A stretch of 17,259 bases of DNA from BOG-1112 sp964635325 (GTDB lineage Bacteria > Bdellovibrionota_B > Oligoflexia > Oligoflexales > Bog-1112): positions 1-17,259 of the forward strand of contig CAZWOL010000057.1 in the NCBI GenBank assembly GCA_964635325.1, in the 5' to 3' direction. The position numbers were made by a program, and so were the translations under genes. The notes under the pieces were generated by a model. That model had not been told where the DNA came from and made no database searches. It saw only the letters and a program-made list of their open reading frames with translations. Below, piece by piece: positions 14,934 to 17,259 of the stretch (positions within the stretch are counted from its first letter, which is position 1; each line of letters begins with the position of its first letter).

Positions 14934-16556
14934 TTACGCATTTGCAGCGTGCTGCGAAAGATACTCATCGTAGTTGCCTTCAAAAACTTCGAGATGACCG
15001 TGACTAATTTCAAAGACACGGTGTGCGATCGCACGCAAGAAGTGACGATCGTGACTGACAACAAGCACCGTGCCTTCGAATTTCTCAATCGCTTTTAGCA
15101 AAATCTCACGTGACTCGATGTCCAAGTGGTTGGTCGGTTCATCCAGAACCAAAAGATTAGCCTGACTTGCTAGAATAATAGCAAGGACGACCCGACTTTT
15201 TTCACCACCGGAGAGCACTGAGATTTTTTTGTGCACCTCTTCGTCACTGAAGAGAAAAGCACCGAGTAGGTTGCGGATAGCTCCAATTTTGAGGTTGGGT
15301 AAATTCTGTGTGAGCTCTTCGATCACCGTATTTTTTTCGTTCAGCGTTTCCAAAGAATGCTGACTAAAATAACCGACACGCACGTTGGCTCCGAGTTGTG
15401 CCACACCCTCGGTTGGAGCTGTGAGACCCAGCAGTACTTTTAGAAATGTCGACTTACCAGCACCGTTCACACCCGTCACCGCAATTTTGTCGAGTCGACG
15501 CACCATACCGGTGACGCCTCCGAATACGGATTTTGATCCACCTTCGGGCAGGGGCCACGACTTCGACAGATGATCCATGCGCACGACATCATTGCCACTG
15601 CGTGGTGGTATGTCGAATTCAAACTGAATGGTTCTGGCTTCGGAGGGAATTTCGATGCGTTCGATCTTGTCGAGTTTCTTCACACGAGATTGCACCTGCG
15701 CAGCATGAGAGGCACGCGCTGCAAAACGTGCAATAAACTCTTCTTCTTTTGCGAGCATCTCCTGCTGGCGTCGAAAGGAGGCCTGAAGTTGCTCGCGTCG
15801 TATAGCACGTTCTTTCAAATAAAATTCGTAGTTGCCATTGTATGTGGTGAGTGTTCCGTTCGCAATTTCCGTAATACGATTGACGCTACGATTCATAAAT
15901 TCGCGATCGTGACTTGTCATCACAAGCGCACCCTTGAAGTTGCGCAACCACTCCTCTAACCACAGTATAGATTCTAAATCCAAGTGGTTGGTCGGTTCGT
16001 CCATGAGTAGCACATCGGGGTTAAGCGTCAGGATAGTGGCAAGTGCAATACGCATTTTCCATCCCCCACTAAAATACTCAACAGGACGATCGTAGTCCTG
16101 AGGACCAATGCCTAGCCCAGTGAGAATAGCCTTGGCACGCGCATCGATGTCGTAGCCACCACGGTGTTGGAACTCGGCTTGCACATCACTGTAGCGTTCG
16201 ATCACTTTAGTCATCGTATCTTCAGGCAGGTCCATTCCTAACTGCGCTTCGAGTTGGATGAGTTCCTCACCTAAAGCAGCAACACGACCCGCACCTGCTA
16301 TAACTTCTTGCAGAGCAGAACGTCCCTTCATATCTCCAACATCTTGCGAAAAATATCCGAGCACCGTATCTCGGGCGATCGCAACTGTACCCGCGTCTGG
16401 TGCTTCACCTCCAACAATGATGCGAAAGAGGCTGGTCTTACCCGAACCATTAGGACCAACAAGACCGATGCGATCACCTTCACGAATTTGCAAAGACGCA
16501 TCTTTGTAAAGCGGACGATCCCCAAAGTGTTTGGCAATATTGGATAGATGAATCAT
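14934..16556 (-). CDS. ABC-F family ATP-binding protein (ribosome-associated type)
   Basis: Cytosolic protein with two ATPase domains and no membrane domain, the layout of ABC-F translation factors and antibiotic-protection proteins. I choose ATG 16556 (540 aa, MIHLSNIAKHFGDRPLY), which has AAAGGA about 8 nt upstream and the family's usual beginning; the 15 extra codons upstream are not family-like. First domain: Walker A GPNGSGKT (34-41), signature FSGGWKMR (162-169), Walker B LLMDEPTNHLD (183-193). Linker about 245-300 with KKEE/RAxxAxQVQSRxKKLDK character, the tRNA-contacting region. Second domain: Walker A GVNGAGKS (362-369), signature LSGGEKSR (448-455), Walker B LVLDEPTNHLD (469-479). 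I cannot assign it to EttA, Uup or YheS. Its last codons are the source of the duplicated fragment at 14271-14319. Confidence 0.94.
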   Translation of the reverse strand: MIHLSNIAKHFGDRPLYKDASLQIREGDRIGLVGPNGSGKTSLFRIIVGGEAPDAGTVAIARDTVLGYFSQDVGDMKGRSALQEVIAGAGRVAALGEELIQLEAQLGMDLPEDTMTKVIERYSDVQAEFQHRGGYDIDARAKAILTGLGIGPQDYDRPVEYFSGGWKMRIALATILTLNPDVLLMDEPTNHLDLESILWLEEWLRNFKGALVMTSHDREFMNRSVNRITEIANGTLTTYNGNYEFYLKERAIRREQLQASFRRQQEMLAKEEEFIARFAARASHAAQVQSRVKKLDKIERIEIPSEARTIQFEFDIPPRSGNDVVRMDHLSKSWPLPEGGSKSVFGGVTGMVRRLDKIAVTGVNGAGKSTFLKVLLGLTAPTEGVAQLGANVRVGYFSQHSLETLNEKNTVIEELTQNLPNLKIGAIRNLLGAFLFSDEEVHKKISVLSGGEKSRVVLAIILASQANLLVLDEPTNHLDIESREILLKAIEKFEGTVLVVSHDRHFLRAIAHRVFEISHGHLEVFEGNYDEYLSQHAANA

Positions 16557-16604
16557 TTCTAAGATCCTTTCGGGAGTTATTATTCTGTCATGAGAGTCCA
16601 ACCT

Positions 16605-16733
16605 ATCACCTCGAGCACAGCCGAGGGGTCGCCTACATTGAGCTGTGTCAGATCTTCGACGGCCCCATTCGATGCAAAAGCACCTAGCTAAGCAGGCGAT
16701 CCATCGGCTCCACTTTGTTCCGCTCGGGATGAC
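16605..16733 (+). repeat. Dispersed palindromic repeat, copy 3, overlapping the HNH gene end
   Basis: Begins ATCACCTCGAGC, then AGCCGAGGGGTCGCCTACATTGAGC, CTTCGACGGCC, TTCGATG, CTAGCTAAGCAGG, GATCCATCGG, and ends CGCTCGGGATGAC, in the same order as copy 2. It occupies the gap between the ABC-F start and the HNH gene, and its last 46 bases are inside the HNH reading frame. This copy is oriented opposite to the transcription of the HNH gene, unlike copies 1 and 2 with respect to pdhC and the transpeptidase. Confidence 0.85.
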
Positions 16734-17032
16734 GGTTGGGACTGACGCTCTTCAGCAAGTTGCTGAAGAATAAGGTCGACAGCAGTTCCATCTTTTTTGT
16801 GAGTATTGCAGGCCTTGCAGGCAGGTACCACATTCCCTTTTTTAGAAAAGCCACCTCGACTGAGGGGGACTATGTGGTCCATCGTCACCAGGTCCGAAGT
16901 CAGAGGTGTTTGGCAGTAGTAGCAGGAGCAATTTTGGATAAGCGTCTGCCACCAATGTGATTTGCGAAGGATCTTAGCCTTGTCTTTTTCAGCTTTGATA
17001 TGTGCACTGCGCTTGTTGTAATCGTCAATCAT
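16688..17032 (-). CDS. Small HNH endonuclease, C-terminus supplied by a repeat
   Basis: The 114-aa protein has a helical N-terminus (MIDDYNKRSAHIKAEKDKAK...SHWWQ). It is followed by the HNH nuclease core: CYYC zinc pair (about 37-40), TMDHIVPLSRGG with the catalytic DH, and GNVVPACKACNTHKKD. This is the short stand-alone HNH type found in many bacterial chromosomes, whose substrate is unknown. I choose ATG 17032 because AAGG lies 5 nt upstream; the TTG at 17062 has no such support. The last 14 residues (SSRAEQSGADGSPA) and the TAG are encoded by repeat copy 3, so the original C-terminus was replaced or truncated by the element. The nuclease core is intact, so activity may be kept. The upstream region to 17259 holds no supported gene. 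Confidence 0.9.
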   Translation of the reverse strand: MIDDYNKRSAHIKAEKDKAKILRKSHWWQTLIQNCSCYYCQTPLTSDLVTMDHIVPLSRGGFSKKGNVVPACKACNTHKKDGTAVDLILQQLAEERQSQPSSRAEQSGADGSPA

Positions 17033-17199
17033 GAGAGCCTTCAATAGAACGGTTCGCAGCAATGTAGCTTATTTAAGAGTTCAACTCTAGCGAGATCCTG
17101 CGTTGTTTCCAATAGCCCGAGCTTGTGCCAAAAGAAGGATCATCCAGCCTGGAACAAGGGACCAAGATCGCACAGGAGGAAGCCCCATATTTTCCGCGG

Positions 17200-17259
17200 A
17201 ACTTGACGAACTTGACGAACTTGACGAACTTGACGAACTTGACGAACTTGACGAACTTG
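17200..17259. repeat. 9-bp tandem repeat array running off the window
   Basis: The unit AACTTGACG is repeated exactly 6.7 times up to the last base, so the true length is unknown. It is stop-free in all three minus-strand frames (reading QVR, KFV or SSS repeats) and in two plus-strand frames (ELD or NLT repeats). It could be inside the end of a gene to the right or be non-coding. The 110 bases between it and the HNH leader show no recognisable gene. Confidence 0.95.

Larger units (their letters stand above)
14322..15004. repeat. Right unit of the tandem duplication
   Basis: Contains a decayed copy of the orphan gene's 3' end, the spacer, the second small gene (14431-14892), and the intact 3' end of the ABC-F gene. 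Exact shared runs with the left unit include ATTTAAGAAAATTCGCT and GGAAAGGATCTACTCATGCG. It is about 80 bp longer than the left unit, through a longer small gene and about 50 bp more between its stop and the ABC-F match. Confidence 0.88.

Noticed and set aside
17087..17259. Partial minus-strand gene ending at 17087 with a serine run (…SSSAENMGLPPV…)
   Set aside because: The other two minus frames are equally open, so the choice is arbitrary without sequence to the right; reported only as a repeat and a finding.

Overview
The window is about 45% GC and reads as Gram-negative chromosomal DNA. Supporting signs are an LptF/LptG-type lipopolysaccharide-export permease, Sec-type signal peptides on six predicted products, and ordinary AG-rich Shine-Dalgarno sites. 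Most identifiable genes are housekeeping, and the lineage cannot be fixed from the sequence. The mitochondrial-like E1-alpha/E1-beta/E2 pyruvate dehydrogenase genes, the methyltransferase/MTHFR fusion and the many secreted orphans would suit a PVC-type or deep proteobacterial group, but that is a guess. No plasmid, phage, CRISPR, tRNA or rRNA was seen.

Left part (1-2600, minus strand): two secreted proteins of unknown function, plus a doubtful 54-codon ORF at the left edge. 2716-9284, minus strand: pdxH, then a dense metabolic cluster. In transcription order the cluster is an LptF/LptG-type permease (apparently starting at a rare ATT codon), fabF, pdhA, pdhB and pdhC. The last four are tightly packed (20-nt gap, ATGA overlap, 11-nt gap) and look co-transcribed, linking acetyl-CoA production to fatty-acid elongation. 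9369-13763, plus strand: a secreted penicillin-binding transpeptidase without a glycosyltransferase domain, a homocysteine methyltransferase/MTHFR fusion, and a secreted orphan. 13828-14892: two tandem paralogous small cysteine-rich membrane or secreted proteins. 14934-17032, minus strand: an ABC-F ATPase and a small HNH endonuclease. The right edge runs into a 9-bp tandem repeat.

Two kinds of structure lie on top of the genes. (1) A dispersed palindromic repeat of about 130 bp is present in three full copies (3338-3476, 10634-10760, 16605-16733) plus a remnant near 1611-1660. Every copy sits just 3' of a stop codon. One supplies the last 14 codons and stop of the HNH gene, and another carries an extra inverted partial copy that makes a 31-bp perfect inverted repeat. 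(2) The small cysteine-rich gene pair arose by a roughly 0.6-kb tandem duplication. Its scars are readable: a fragment of the 3' end of the ABC-F gene and a fragment of the 3' end of the upstream orphan lie between the two paralogs. The paralogs define a small family with a six-cysteine pattern that I do not recognise, and they are the best candidates here for something undescribed.
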